From Sphingopyxis sp. H050 (lineage in GTDB: Bacteria > Pseudomonadota > Alphaproteobacteria > Sphingomonadales > Sphingomonadaceae): a DNA stretch of 64,000 nt. Below are positions 45,983 to 55,459 of this stretch, piece after piece. A program made the position numbers and the translations under genes. The DNA is taken from the NCBI RefSeq assembly GCF_001468265.1, contig NZ_LNRZ01000003.1, positions 124,001 through 188,000 on the forward strand, given 5' to 3'. Numbering within the stretch: position 1 is the stretch's first letter; each line of letters begins with the position of its first letter. The notes under the pieces are model-generated. The model did no database searches. It was not told the DNA's origin and saw nothing but the letters and a program-made list of their open reading frames with translations.

Positions 45983-48900
45983 CCCGCGCTCAATACCGTC
46001 TCGCAGCGATTGCACAAGGCGCCGTCCTCCGCCACCTCGGGAAGGTGGCGCCAGCAGCGGCCGCATTTGTGGTTTTCGGTGCGCTTCACATCCCAGTCGC
46101 CCTGATGGACGGTCGACGTGATGAAGATTTCCTCGAAATCGACATCATCGGCTTCGTTCGGCAGCCACACCTCGGCTTCGAGGCTGGAGCGGATGATCTT
46201 GTCGCGGCGCAGCGGTTCGATGCGTTCGGTGACGAGCGCGCGGGTTTCGCGAATCCGTGCCCATTTCTCAATCAGCTGTGTGTTCCCGCGCAGGCGGGAA
46301 CCCGTCTCCGGATGGTGCGAAACGGAACCGGCAGGAGATGGGCCCCCGCCTTCGCGGGGGAACAGCAAATAATCGAAGTCCGGCCACTCCAGCAGATGCA
46401 CGCTGCCAGCGTCGGAATACCGCGTACCCCAAACCTCTTCGCTGGTGAACACCAGCACCGGCGCGGCGTAGCGGACAAGCGCGTGGAACAGCACATCGAG
46501 CACGCTGCGGTATGCGCGGCGGGTGTCGGTGCCGAGCGGCGCGGCGGGGCCGAGGTCGCAGTAGAGGACGTCCTTGCGGATGTCGAAATAGAAGGCCGAG
46601 AGGTCTTCGTTGCAGAAATCCGACAGCAGGCGGGTGTAGCCGTTGAAGTCGAAGTCATCGACCGCGCGATGCATCTTCGCGTCGAGGTCGGCGAGCAGCG
46701 AGAGCATATAGCGTTCGAGCTCGGGCATCGCCGCAACGTCGATGATGCGTTCCTCCTCGCTGAACCCGTCGAGCGCGCCGAGCAGGTAGCGGAAGGTGTT
46801 GCGCAGCTTGCGATACTGGTCGGCGACGCCTTTGAGGATTTCGTCGCCGATGCGGTGGTCCTCCGTGAAGTCGACGCTGAGCGCCCACAGGCGGATGATA
46901 TCGGCGCCGTGGGTTTCCATCACCTTGACCGGATCGGTCGTGTTGCCGAGCGACTTCGATTGCTTGAAGCCCTTGCTGTCCATCGTGAAGCCGTGCGTCA
47001 GCACCGCCTTGTACGGGGCCTGCCCGCGGGTGCCGCATGACTCCAGCAGTGACGACTGGAACCAGCCGCGGTGCTGGTCGCTGCCTTCGAGGTACAGGTC
47101 GGCGCTGTGCGTGCCGCCGTCGTGGCGGACAAGCGCGGGCCATTTGCCGCTTTCGAGGACGAAGGCGTGGGTGCAGCCCGAATCGAACCAGACGTCGAGA
47201 ATGTCGGTGATGCGCTCGTAATCGGCGGCGTCATAGGCGTCGCCGAGATAGTCCTGCGCGCGCGCATCGCTCCACGCATCGACACCGCCCTCGCGCACCG
47301 CGGTGACGATCCGGTCGTTGACGACCGGGTCGTTGAGGTACTGGCCGGTCTTGCGGTCGACGAAGAGCGTGATCGGCACGCCCCACGCGCGTTGACGGCT
47401 CAGCACCCAGTCGGGGCGATCCTTGACCATCGACCCGATGCGGTTGCGGCCCTTGGGCGGCACGAAGCGCGTGCGCTCGATCGCGTGCATCGCGGCCTGG
47501 CGTAGCGTCGGCGCGTCGCAGAGATCCTCCTCATGCGGGTTGATCGCGCCGCCCTCATTCTCCCAGCGCTTTTCGCGCGGGGCCTTCGGCTCGATGTGCG
47601 TCATGACCTTGTCCATCGGCACGAACCATTGCGGCGTGCAGCGATAGATGACCTTCGCCTTCGAGCGCCAGCTGTGCGGATAGCTGTGCTGATAGTCAGC
47701 CGAGGCCGCGAGCAGCCCGCCGGCGTCGCGCAGGTCGGTGCAGATCGGGCCGTCGGGGGCGTTGAACTTGGGGTTGATCACGCTACCCTGGCCGCCGAGC
47801 CAGCCCCAGTCCGCGCGATATTTGCCATCGCCCTCGACCGCGAACACGGGATCGAGCCCGTTCGCCTTGCACAGGTCGAAGTCGTCCTCGCCGTGATCGG
47901 GCGACATATGGACGAGCCCGGTGCCGCTGTCGGTCGTGACGAAATCGCCGGCGAGCAAGGGACGCGGACGCGCGAAGAAGCCGCCGAGCTTGTGCATCGG
48001 GTGGCGGGCGATGGTGCCGGCGAGGTCGGAGCCTTTGAAGGTCTTGAAGTCGAAGCCAGCCGGATAGCCTTTGTCGCCAAACTTTGCCTTAAGATCGGCC
48101 GTGAGACGGCTCATGAAGGCACCGACGAGCGGTCGGGCAACGAGTACACGCATCTCTCGAACATTCTCGCCCCCGGCGAGGTTCAGCTTGAAGAGGTCGT
48201 ATTCGACCTCTGGCCCATAAGCCAAAGCCTGATTGACCGGGATCGTCCACGGCGTCGTCGTCCAGATCACGGCATAAGCGCCGACCAGCTCCGCGATCGG
48301 GCTCTCGACGATCTCGAACGCGACGTCGATCTGGGTCGAGACGATATCCTCATATTCGATCTCGGCCTCGGCGAGCGCGGTCTTTTCGACCGGCGACCAC
48401 ATCACCGGCTTGGCGCCGCGATAGAGCATGTCGTTGGCGGCGAATTTGAGCAGCTCGCGCACGATGGTGGCCTCGGCCTCATAATCCATCGTGAGGTAGG
48501 GATGGTCCCAGTCGCCGCCGATGCCGAGGCGCTTCAGCTGCTCGCGCTGGGTATCGACCCAATGCTGCGCATAGGCGCGGCATTCGGCGCGGAATTCCTC
48601 GACCGGAACCTCGTCCTTGTTGAGCTTTTTCTTGCGATATTGCTCCTCGACCTTCCACTCGATCGGCAGGCCGTGGCAGTCCCAGCCGGGGACGTAGGGC
48701 GAATCCTTGCCCTTCAGCGTCTGGGTGCGGACGACCATGTCCTTGAGGATATGGTTGAGCGCATGGCCGATGTGCATGTCGCCATTGGCGTAGGGCGGGC
48801 CGTCGTGGAGGATGAACTGGTCGCGGCCCTTGCGGCTTTCGCGAATCTGCGCCTCCAGATTGCCCTCGATCCACTTCGCCAGAATCAACGGCTCCTTCTG

Positions 48901-48993
48901 CGGCAGGCCGGCCTTCATCGGGAAGTCGGTCTTGGGCAGGAAGACGGTGTCGCGATAGTCGCGCTGTTCTGCGGGTGCGGGCGTGTCGGTCAT
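45979..48993 (-). CDS. ileS: Isoleucyl-tRNA synthetase with in-frame palindromic insertion
   Basis: The 1004-residue class I synthetase charges tRNA-Ile. It has the HIGH motif in PPYANGDMHIGHALNH, the editing domain, and a KMSKS loop that reads KQSKS (GFKQSKSLGN). The C-terminal zinc site has CGRCW and CNRC. Residues about 877-904 are encoded by a palindromic repeat element (46281-46364) inserted between EWPDFDYLL and IEKWARIRETR; 84 bases, a multiple of three, so the frame is kept. This probably accounts for the slightly greater length. It overlaps lspA by four bases. Confidence 0.97.
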   Translation of the reverse strand: MTDTPAPAEQRDYRDTVFLPKTDFPMKAGLPQKEPLILAKWIEGNLEAQIRESRKGRDQFILHDGPPYANGDMHIGHALNHILKDMVVRTQTLKGKDSPYVPGWDCHGLPIEWKVEEQYRKKKLNKDEVPVEEFRAECRAYAQHWVDTQREQLKRLGIGGDWDHPYLTMDYEAEATIVRELLKFAANDMLYRGAKPVMWSPVEKTALAEAEIEYEDIVSTQIDVAFEIVESPIAELVGAYAVIWTTTPWTIPVNQALAYGPEVEYDLFKLNLAGGENVREMRVLVARPLVGAFMSRLTADLKAKFGDKGYPAGFDFKTFKGSDLAGTIARHPMHKLGGFFARPRPLLAGDFVTTDSGTGLVHMSPDHGEDDFDLCKANGLDPVFAVEGDGKYRADWGWLGGQGSVINPKFNAPDGPICTDLRDAGGLLAASADYQHSYPHSWRSKAKVIYRCTPQWFVPMDKVMTHIEPKAPREKRWENEGGAINPHEEDLCDAPTLRQAAMHAIERTRFVPPKGRNRIGSMVKDRPDWVLSRQRAWGVPITLFVDRKTGQYLNDPVVNDRIVTAVREGGVDAWSDARAQDYLGDAYDAADYERITDILDVWFDSGCTHAFVLESGKWPALVRHDGGTHSADLYLEGSDQHRGWFQSSLLESCGTRGQAPYKAVLTHGFTMDSKGFKQSKSLGNTTDPVKVMETHGADIIRLWALSVDFTEDHRIGDEILKGVADQYRKLRNTFRYLLGALDGFSEEERIIDVAAMPELERYMLSLLADLDAKMHRAVDDFDFNGYTRLLSDFCNEDLSAFYFDIRKDVLYCDLGPAAPLGTDTRRAYRSVLDVLFHALVRYAAPVLVFTSEEVWGTRYSDAGSVHLLEWPDFDYLLFPREGGGPSPAGSVSHHPETGSRLRGNTQLIEKWARIRETRALVTERIEPLRRDKIIRSSLEAEVWLPNEADDVDFEEIFITSTVHQGDWDVKRTENHKCGRCWRHLPEVAEDGALCNRCETVLSAG
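46281..46364. repeat. Palindromic repeat (family D) inside ileS
   Basis: The left arm is TGTTCCCGCGCAGGCGGGAA, then CCCGTCTCC. The right arm is GGAGATGGGCCCCCGCCTTC and continues GCGGGGGAACA. The two arms pair imperfectly. The same CCCGCxxxGGCGGG type occurs between genes at 35441-35582 and 57011-57086. Length 84 bases, exactly 28 codons. Confidence 0.85.
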
Positions 48994-49054
48994 GGTGCGC
49001 GGCGCTTAGCGCAGATTCGCGTGGGCGCAAAGCATATGGGTAGTGGAAGAAAAG

Positions 49055-49187
49055 GTTTCACGCGAAGACGCGAAGACGCGAAGAAGGAGCACCGAGCCGA
49101 CAGGCCCCTTTCCCCCCCCCAATGGCGAGGGATGGTGCGGGGCCGGAAGGGAAGGCCGCTTCGCGCCTTCGCGTCTTCGCGTGAAGT
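49055..49187. repeat. Palindromic repeat, family A, copy with GCGAAGAC arms
   Basis: The left arm GTTTCACGCGAAGACGCGAA (49055 on) faces the right arm CTTCGCGCCTTCGCGTCTTC (49158 on), which continues GCGTGAAG. The loop includes a run of nine C. It fills most of the 219-base gap between the GDPD and ileS genes. Confidence 0.85.
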
Positions 49188-49212
49188 AAAAAATTCGGTT
49201 CTCCGCTCGCGT

Positions 49213-50268
49213 CTATTTCTGCCGCGGTCGCAGCGCGGGGCCGACCGCGCGGATGTCCTCGACCCAGATATAGCCGTTGAAGCTCGCAGGAACCTTCGCG
49301 AGTTGCTGCGGGGTGGTGAGGCCTTCGTTGGACTTGCCGCTTTCATAGGGACCAAAGACGATGATGCGCGCGCCGACGCTGTCCATGCGCTGGATCAGCC
49401 GGTCGGGCCAGCCCCAGAAGGCCCATTGATAGTTGACTGGGATCGCGATCACGCCGTTCCGGCAGCTTTCCGGTATGATGCCGGTCCAGCCATATTTGAC
49501 ATAATCCTTGGTGCAGGCCTTGGCTTCGGTCTTGAGGTCGAACGACCAATTGTTCGGCAGCAGCTGCCGCATCCGCTTCACCGGACGCGCGCCGCCGTAG
49601 AAGGCGTCGCCGATCTTCGCACTGTCGCGGCCCGAGGCCTTGAGGATCGCGAAAAGCTGGTCGGCCTCTTGCGGGTTGCGCGACTTGAAGTTGAAGAGGA
49701 TCGGATGGACGGGGAGCGCCGCGAGACCTTCTTCGACGGTCGGCATCTTGCCGACGCCCTTGCCGCGCAGCGGGAAGGTCTTGCCGCCATCGGCGGTATA
49801 GCCATAGCCGATGTCGAGCGCCTTCAGTTCCGCCAGCGTCAGGTCGCGCGTCTCGCCACGGCCGTTCGTCCGGCAGTCGACGGTCCAGTCGTGGAACAGG
49901 ACCATGCGGCCGTCCTTCGTCGGCGCGACGTCAACCTCGACCATGTTCGCGCCGAGCCCCACCGCCCAGCGCATCGATTCGGCCGTATTTTCGAAAACCT
50001 CATGCGTCGGGGGGTAGACATAGCGCGCGGTGCAGGTGTCGCGGCCGATCGCGGCGCGCTTGTCATAGAGGTGATAGACGCCGCGGTGCGCGATCAGCTT
50101 CGGCTTGCCCGCCGGGTCGGGCGCAAGCCAGCTCGCGTTCGAGAGGGTGAGCCATGCGACGAGGGCGGTGAAGACCCAGAGGAAGATTTTCGTGCCGCGG
50201 CGCATCGGCTTTTTCTTCGGGCCGGTGAGCGCGTCGGCCCAGTCGTCGGTATCGCTGGTGTCAGCCAT
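49213..50268 (-). CDS. Glycerophosphodiester phosphodiesterase family protein, membrane-anchored
   Basis: The protein of about 351 residues has a cytoplasmic N-terminus, a helix near residues 26-44 (IFLWVFTALVAWLTLSNAS) and a GDPD TIM barrel outside. The catalytic features are IAHRGVYH (general base histidine) and EVDVAPTKDGRMVLFHDWTVD with the metal-binding acid pair and second histidine. It hydrolyses glycerophosphodiesters to glycerol 3-phosphate, or related diesters. GGGGGA precedes tandem ATGs at 50271 and 50268. Confidence 0.88.
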   Translation of the reverse strand: MADTSDTDDWADALTGPKKKPMRRGTKIFLWVFTALVAWLTLSNASWLAPDPAGKPKLIAHRGVYHLYDKRAAIGRDTCTARYVYPPTHEVFENTAESMRWAVGLGANMVEVDVAPTKDGRMVLFHDWTVDCRTNGRGETRDLTLAELKALDIGYGYTADGGKTFPLRGKGVGKMPTVEEGLAALPVHPILFNFKSRNPQEADQLFAILKASGRDSAKIGDAFYGGARPVKRMRQLLPNNWSFDLKTEAKACTKDYVKYGWTGIIPESCRNGVIAIPVNYQWAFWGWPDRLIQRMDSVGARIIVFGPYESGKSNEGLTTPQQLAKVPASFNGYIWVEDIRAVGPALRPRQK

Positions 50269-50279
50269 CATTCCCCCTT

Positions 50280-50373
50280 CGTCATGCCAGACTTGATCCG
50301 GCATCCATTCCCGCCTCGCTGCGTGGACCCCGGATCAAGTCGCACGAGTCACGTGCCTCGTACGAGGGTGACG
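50280..50373. repeat. Palindromic repeat, family E (CCGGATCAAGT)
   Basis: GTCATGCCAGACTTGATCCG and GCATCCATTC on the left face GGACCCCGGATCAAGTC on the right, followed by GTACGAGGGTGACG. It lies between the ribF and GDPD genes and overlaps neither. Confidence 0.7.
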
Positions 50374-50378
50374 ATAAA

Positions 50379-51308
50379 TTAGATGTCAGCCAATCGCGTG
50401 CGCGCGGCGTCGCAATCCACCGCGATTTGAACCATCAATGCATCCATATCGTCGAACTTCGCCTCGGGCCGGATGAAGGCGTGGAAGGCGACGTCGATTT
50501 CCTGGCCATAAAGGTCGCCCGAAAAATCGAAGAAATGCGGTTCGAGCAACTCCTTCGGCGGGTCGAAGCTGGGCCGGATGCCGAGGTTCGCGGCGCCCTT
50601 CAGCACGCGGCCGTCGGGAAGCTTTCCGGTGACGGCATAGATGCCGTAGCGCGGGCGCAGATAATTGCCCATGTCGACATTCGCAGTCGGAAAGCCGAGC
50701 AGGCGGCCCTTCTTGTCGCCATGCTGGACGATCCCGCGCACCGTGAAGGGGCGCGTGAGCAGGCGCGTCGCGGTGGCGCAGTCGCCCGCCTGCAGCGCCT
50801 TGCGGATGCGGCTCGACGAAATGGCGTCCTCGGCATCGTCGACCGGGGCGACCATTTCGGTGAAGAAGCCGAGGCGGCGGGCGTGGTCGGCGAGCGTCAC
50901 GACATTGCCGCCGCGCCCCTTGCCAAAGGTGAAATCGGCGCCGGTGACGACCCCCGCGGCGCCATAGCGGTCGAGCAGCAGGGCGGCGATGAAATCTTCC
51001 GCCGTGGTCGCGGCGAGCGCCGCGTCGAAGGGCAGGACGAGCATCGCGTCGGCGCCCGCCGCCGCGAACAATTCCTGCCTTTGGTCGAGCGTGGTCAGGC
51101 GGAAGGGCGCGACGTCGGGCTTGAACAGCCGCACCGGATGCGGGTCGAAGGTCGCGACGATCGCCGGGCGGCCCTCGTCGCGCGCATGGCGGACGGCGCG
51201 GCCGACGACCGCCTGGTGGCCGGCGTGGAAGCCGTCGAAATTGCCGAGCGCGATGACTCCGCCGCGCAGATCGCCCTCGATGCGCTGGTGGCCGTCCAGG
51301 CGGATCAT
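50379..51308 (-). CDS. ribF: Bifunctional riboflavin kinase/FAD synthetase
   Basis: The 309-residue enzyme makes FMN and then FAD. The N-terminal nucleotidyltransferase domain has NFDGFHAGHQAVV (HxGH-type). The C-terminal kinase domain has GIVQHGDKKGRLLGFPTANV, LKGAANLGIRPSF and EPHFFDFSGDLYGQEIDV. Its ATG overlaps the stop of the M19 dipeptidase gene (ATGA). Confidence 0.96.
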   Translation of the reverse strand: MIRLDGHQRIEGDLRGGVIALGNFDGFHAGHQAVVGRAVRHARDEGRPAIVATFDPHPVRLFKPDVAPFRLTTLDQRQELFAAAGADAMLVLPFDAALAATTAEDFIAALLLDRYGAAGVVTGADFTFGKGRGGNVVTLADHARRLGFFTEMVAPVDDAEDAISSSRIRKALQAGDCATATRLLTRPFTVRGIVQHGDKKGRLLGFPTANVDMGNYLRPRYGIYAVTGKLPDGRVLKGAANLGIRPSFDPPKELLEPHFFDFSGDLYGQEIDVAFHAFIRPEAKFDDMDALMVQIAVDCDAARTRLADI

Positions 51309-52504
51309 AAGGCCTCGGCGAGCGGGAGCGGCGTCCGGGGCAGCGGGACGATGCCCGCCTTCAGCACGCGGATCGCATTGCCGCCCATCGCGGCGCGAAT
51401 CTCGTCGTCGGTGAAGCCCGCATCGATCAGCGCCTGCGTCACTTGCACCAGCTTCGACGTGTCGAAGCGTACCGTGGTGCCGCCGTCATAATCGCTGCCG
51501 AGCGCGACATAGTCGATGCCGACGAGGTCCCGGACATGCTTCATCGCCTTGGCGATGCTCGCTGGGGATGTGTCGCAGATCGCAGCGTCCCAATAACCGA
51601 TGCCGATGAGTCCGCCGGTCGCGGCGACGCCCCGGATCTGCTCGTCGTCGAGGTTGCGGTTGACCTTGCACGTCGCCTGCACCCCGCCGTGGCTCGATAC
51701 GACCGGACGGCGCGCGATTTTGAGGATGTCGGCGACGCAGGCGCGGCTGCAATGCGCGATGTCGACGATCATGCCGAGCTCTTCCATCCGCGGCACCACC
51801 TCGCGGCCCAGCCATGTCAGGCCATATTTCCGGGTTCCGTGCATCGAACCCGCGACATCATTGTCGAAAAAATGCGCGAGCCCCGCCATCCGGAATCCCG
51901 CTTCGTGGAGCCTGTTCAGATTGCGAATATCGCCTTCGAGATCCTGCAACCCCTCGATGCTGAGCAGCGCGCCGGTCTTGAGCTGATTGCCGCGGCGCGC
52001 GGCGAGCAGAACGTCGATGTCGGCAGGGTCGGTGATGTCGATCAGCTTGCCGTCGGCTTTCGCGACCGCACGGTGAAGCTTTTCCGCGTGCCAGAGCGAA
52101 CGTTCGAGCAGCGACGTCCACGTCCGCGGCGGCTGGAGCTGAGCGACGGTCAGCAGCGTGATATTGTCGGTGTCGCCGCTGTTTGCGTCGTAATTCTGCC
52201 CCTTTGGCGTCTTGGTGACGCTGGAGAAAATCTGCAGCGCGACATTGCCCTCTTCGAGCCGCGGCAGGTCGACGTGGCCGCGCTCGGCGCGATCGAGCAT
52301 GTCGCGCTGCCAGAGCAAAGTGTCGCTGTGCAGATCGACGATCGTCAGCGTCTTGTGCAGCGCCTTTGCGCGCTCCGACACCGCGGCCAGCGGCTTGCCG
52401 TCGATCTTGTTGAGGCTGCGTTCGGTCATCCCCGGCGCGAGCGCGAAGAAAGCGGCTGCCACGACGAGCAGCAGGATCGCGAGACCGAGAAGCCAGCGTT
52501 TCAT
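51305..52504 (-). CDS. Membrane dipeptidase (peptidase family M19)
   Basis: The 399-residue protein has an N-terminal signal anchor (WLLGLAILLLVVAAAFFALAPG) and the M19 renal-dipeptidase fold: VDLHSDTLLWQRD (first metal pair), LSIEGLQDLE, VDIAHCSRACVADI and RRPVVSSHGGVQATC, YVALGSDYDGGTT. It cleaves dipeptides, including some with D-residues, in the periplasm. It is joined by ATGA overlaps to folA upstream and ribF downstream. Confidence 0.92.
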   Translation of the reverse strand: MKRWLLGLAILLLVVAAAFFALAPGMTERSLNKIDGKPLAAVSERAKALHKTLTIVDLHSDTLLWQRDMLDRAERGHVDLPRLEEGNVALQIFSSVTKTPKGQNYDANSGDTDNITLLTVAQLQPPRTWTSLLERSLWHAEKLHRAVAKADGKLIDITDPADIDVLLAARRGNQLKTGALLSIEGLQDLEGDIRNLNRLHEAGFRMAGLAHFFDNDVAGSMHGTRKYGLTWLGREVVPRMEELGMIVDIAHCSRACVADILKIARRPVVSSHGGVQATCKVNRNLDDEQIRGVAATGGLIGIGYWDAAICDTSPASIAKAMKHVRDLVGIDYVALGSDYDGGTTVRFDTSKLVQVTQALIDAGFTDDEIRAAMGGNAIRVLKAGIVPLPRTPLPLAEAL

Positions 52505-52995
52505 CCGCGTTTCCGCGCAAGCGTGACGAAGGCGAAGGCGGGCTTGCCGTCGGCGGCCGGGTGATCTTCGCGCGCGATCTCCCGCCACTCCTTCTGATCG
52601 GGTGCAGGGATCGAGGCATCGCCCTCGGGAGCGAGCGCGACTTCGGTCAATTCGATCCGGTCGGCGAGCGGCAGGAAAAGATCGTAGATTTCGGCGCCGC
52701 CGATCACCATCACATGCGGCGCATTGGCGAGCTTCAGCGCGTCCTCGACCGTCGCCACGGGCTCGGCGCCCTCGTCCTGCCAGTCGGGATCGCGAGTAAG
52801 GACGATGTGGCGGCGGCCTTCGAGAATGGCGGGCAGGCTGTCGAAGGTCTTGCGGCCCATGATCATCGGGCGGCCCATGGTGAGCTGTTTGAAGCGGCGG
52901 AGGTCGGCCGGAAGATGCCAGGGCATCTTGCCGCCGGCGCCGATGACGCCGTTGGCGGCGCGCGCCAGTATGAGCGTGATCTCGGGGCGGTTCAT
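52501..52995 (-). CDS. folA: Dihydrofolate reductase
   Basis: The 164-residue enzyme regenerates tetrahydrofolate with NADPH. Family segments are ILARAANGVIGAGGKMPWHLPADLRRFKQLT (substrate-binding), MGRKTFDSLP, VMVIGGAEIYDLFLPLADRIELTEV. The catalytic acid is the Asp in HLPADL. Full length. Its start overlaps the purK stop and its stop overlaps the dipeptidase ATG, so these genes form one operon. Confidence 0.95.
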   Translation of the reverse strand: MNRPEITLILARAANGVIGAGGKMPWHLPADLRRFKQLTMGRPMIMGRKTFDSLPAILEGRRHIVLTRDPDWQDEGAEPVATVEDALKLANAPHVMVIGGAEIYDLFLPLADRIELTEVALAPEGDASIPAPDQKEWREIAREDHPAADGKPAFAFVTLARKRG

Positions 52996-54077
52996 GCGGG
53001 AGAGGCTCCGGGCGCTGCACCCGCCCATGTGGCGTGGCCGAGTTTGCGGCCATCGCGGACTTCGGCCTTGCCATAATGATGGACGTGGCAATTGTCGTCG
53101 GCGAGCAGCGCCGGGATCAGGCCGATGTCGGCGCCGATCAGGTTGCGCATCACCACCGGCACCGCCCGCGTCGCGGTGCCGCCGAGCGGCAGGCCGGCGA
53201 TCGCGCGGATATGGTTTTCGAACTGGCTGGTGACAGCGCCCTCGATCGTCCAATGGCCGCTGTTATGCACCCGCGGCGCCATCTCGTTGAAGACAGGACC
53301 GCCGTCGGTGGCGAAGAACTCGCCGGTGAGGACGCCGACATAGTCGAGCGCATCGGCAATCTCGGCCATCATCGCGCGCGCTTCGTCCTGCTGCGTCGCG
53401 ACGATCGGCGGCGGCGGCAGGCTGGCGGCCGCGAGGATGCCGCCCTCGTGCACGTTGACCGTCGAATCCCAGTAGCGGATTTCGCCGTCGATGCCGCGGA
53501 CGAGGATCACCGAAAACTCGTGCTCGAAGGCGACGAAACCCTCGAGAATCGCGGCGTGGCGGCCGATCGCCTGCCAGGCGCCCTCGGCGTCTTCGGCGGC
53601 GGCCAGGCGTGCCTGTCCCTTGCCGTCATAGCCCATGCGCACGGTCTTGAGGATGGCGGGCGCGCCGATTTGGGCGAGCGCGACGTCGAGCGCGGCGCGA
53701 TCCGGCACCGCGGCGAAGGGCGCGGTGCGTCCGCCGAGGCCGGCGACGAAATTCTTCTCGGTCAGCCGGTCCTGCGCGATTTCGAGCGCCGCCGCGCCGG
53801 GCTGGACCGCGACATGGCCCGAGAGAAAGCGGACGGTGTCGACAGGGACATTCTCGAACTCGAAGGTGACGACGTCGCATACCGCGGCGAAAGCGGCGAG
53901 CCGCGGTTCGTCGTCCCACGCCGCCCGGCTGTGGTGCGCGGCGACTTCGGCGGCGACGCTTTCGGCGTCGGGCGCGTAAATATGGACCTTGTAGCCGTGC
54001 TGCGCCGCGGCGAGGCCCAGCATCCGGCCGAGCTGGCCGCCGCCCAAGATGCCGATCGTCGAGCCCGGTGACAGCAA
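52992..54077 (-). CDS. purK: 5-(carboxyamino)imidazole ribonucleotide synthase PurK
   Basis: The 361-residue ATP-grasp enzyme carboxylates aminoimidazole ribonucleotide in purine synthesis. Landmarks are TIGILGGGQLGRMLGLAA, the ATP-binding ILKTVRMGYDGKGQARL, and FNEMAPRVHNSGHWTIEG. No ATG fits the start. TTG at 54077 does, with GAAGG nine bases upstream inside the purE end; six bases after the purE stop. It acts directly before PurE in the pathway. Confidence 0.95.
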   Translation of the reverse strand: MLSPGSTIGILGGGQLGRMLGLAAAQHGYKVHIYAPDAESVAAEVAAHHSRAAWDDEPRLAAFAAVCDVVTFEFENVPVDTVRFLSGHVAVQPGAAALEIAQDRLTEKNFVAGLGGRTAPFAAVPDRAALDVALAQIGAPAILKTVRMGYDGKGQARLAAAEDAEGAWQAIGRHAAILEGFVAFEHEFSVILVRGIDGEIRYWDSTVNVHEGGILAAASLPPPPIVATQQDEARAMMAEIADALDYVGVLTGEFFATDGGPVFNEMAPRVHNSGHWTIEGAVTSQFENHIRAIAGLPLGGTATRAVPVVMRNLIGADIGLIPALLADDNCHVHHYGKAEVRDGRKLGHATWAGAAPGASPA

Positions 54078-54082
54078 AATGG

Positions 54083-54574
54083 TCAGCCTTCGCGAACGGG
54101 CGTCGGCGCCACGCTGTCGGTCTGCGTCGTGCGCCAGGCGTCGAGTTTTTGCGCCAGATCGGCGTCACTATTGGCGAGCATTGCGGCCGCGAACAGCCCC
54201 GCGTTGGTCGCGCCCGCCTTGCCGATCGCAAAGGTCGCCACCGGAATGCCGCCGGGCATCTGGACGATGGAATACAGGCTGTCGACGCCGCTCAGGGCCG
54301 CCGACTGGACGGGCACCCCGAGCACTGGCACGCGCGTCATCGAGGCGACCATGCCGGGCAGGTGCGCGGCGCCGCCAGCGCCCGCGATGATCGCCTGCAG
54401 CCCGCGGCCGGCGGCGCCCTTGGCATAGTCGACGAGGCGGTCGGGGGTGCGGTGCGCCGAGACGATGTGAACCTCATGCGCAATACCGAATTCTTCGAGA
54501 ATCTGGACCGCATGCGCCATGGTCGGCCAGTCCGACTGGCTGCCCATGATGACTCCGACGAGCGGCGCGCTCAT
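54083..54574 (-). CDS. purE: N5-carboxyaminoimidazole ribonucleotide mutase PurE
   Basis: The 163-residue class I PurE shifts the carboxyl group made by PurK. The diagnostic [39 protein letters not shown] and [32 protein letters not shown] segments are complete. AGGAGGG precedes the ATG. It is first in the purE-purK-folA-dipeptidase-ribF operon and divergent from the GGDEF gene, with 188 bases between them. Confidence 0.97.
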   Translation of the reverse strand: MSAPLVGVIMGSQSDWPTMAHAVQILEEFGIAHEVHIVSAHRTPDRLVDYAKGAAGRGLQAIIAGAGGAAHLPGMVASMTRVPVLGVPVQSAALSGVDSLYSIVQMPGGIPVATFAIGKAGATNAGLFAAAMLANSDADLAQKLDAWRTTQTDSVAPTPVREG

Positions 54575-54762
54575 TCCATACCCTCCTGCCCCGGCGATGA
54601 ATCACCGCCCCCCGTCCCCTAGCGACTGTCCCGCGCCTGGGCAACTTTGCGCAAATCTTCCCGCGCGTTTACCTCTTGGTATCAAAGGCTGTCTAACGTT
54701 CTGGCTGTATATCGTGCCGGCGGCCGTCGGCGGACCATTTGGGTATGCACCGGGGATTTGGA

Positions 54763-55407
54763 ATGGATAGCGTAGGGGGGGCAAGGATCGCAGTCGACCA
54801 GCTCGGCTTCGCTTCCGTTGACTCCATTGATGACCAGCTGCGCGAACTGCGCCGGGAACGCGACGCGTTGCGCCGTGAAAACCGCATTTTGAAGATCGCG
54901 GTCGCCGAGCTCGAACGCGTGTCCGAGCGCGATACGCTGACGCCGCTGTTCAACCGCCGCTATTTCCTGACCGCGATCCACCAGCGCCTCGCGCGGTTCG
55001 AGCGGCACAATGAATGCGCCGCGGTGGTGTTCGTCGACGTCAACCAGCTGAAATATATCAACGACAGCTTCGGTCATGCCGCGGGCGACTTCGCGCTGAT
55101 GGAGATCGCCAAGCGCCTCGACGAATCGATCCGCGCGACCGATGTCGCCGCGCGCATCGGCGGCGACGAATTCGGGCTGATCCTCGACCAGTCCACCGAA
55201 GAGGGCGCGCGTGTCCAGGTCAACCGCCTTGGCCATGTGCTGAGCGCCGCGCCTGCGGTCTACGACGGGCAGGAAATCATGCTGTCGGCCTGTTTCGGGA
55301 TCGCCATGTTGCAGATCGGGATGACCGAATCCGACGTGCTCGCCGCCGCCGATCGCGACATGTATCGCAGCAAGCAGACGCAGCCCGGCTTCCCTGGCCA
55401 GCGATAA
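54763..55407 (+). CDS. Stand-alone GGDEF diguanylate cyclase
   Basis: The 214-residue protein has a coiled coil at residues 21-55 (DDQLRELRRERDALRRENR) and a GGDEF domain with intact RIGGDEFGLIL (133-137) and VFVDVNQLKYINDSFGH. It would make cyclic di-GMP. There is no receiver, PAS or membrane segment, so the coil alone must control dimerisation; no I-site RxxD is evident five residues before GGDEF (DVAAR). GGGGA precedes the ATG at 54763; an earlier ATG at 54745 is possible. Confidence 0.9.
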   Translation: MDSVGGARIAVDQLGFASVDSIDDQLRELRRERDALRRENRILKIAVAELERVSERDTLTPLFNRRYFLTAIHQRLARFERHNECAAVVFVDVNQLKYINDSFGHAAGDFALMEIAKRLDESIRATDVAARIGGDEFGLILDQSTEEGARVQVNRLGHVLSAAPAVYDGQEIMLSACFGIAMLQIGMTESDVLAAADRDMYRSKQTQPGFPGQR

Positions 55408-55459
55408 CCACGCATTAACCATTGAAGCGCATCCTCGCCGCAGGGGCAGGGGGTGCAAC

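Noticed and set aside
47533-50382. A 949-codon plus-strand frame across ileS and the GDPD gene
   Set aside because: It spans two real opposite-strand genes and an intergenic palindromic repeat, which a real gene would not.
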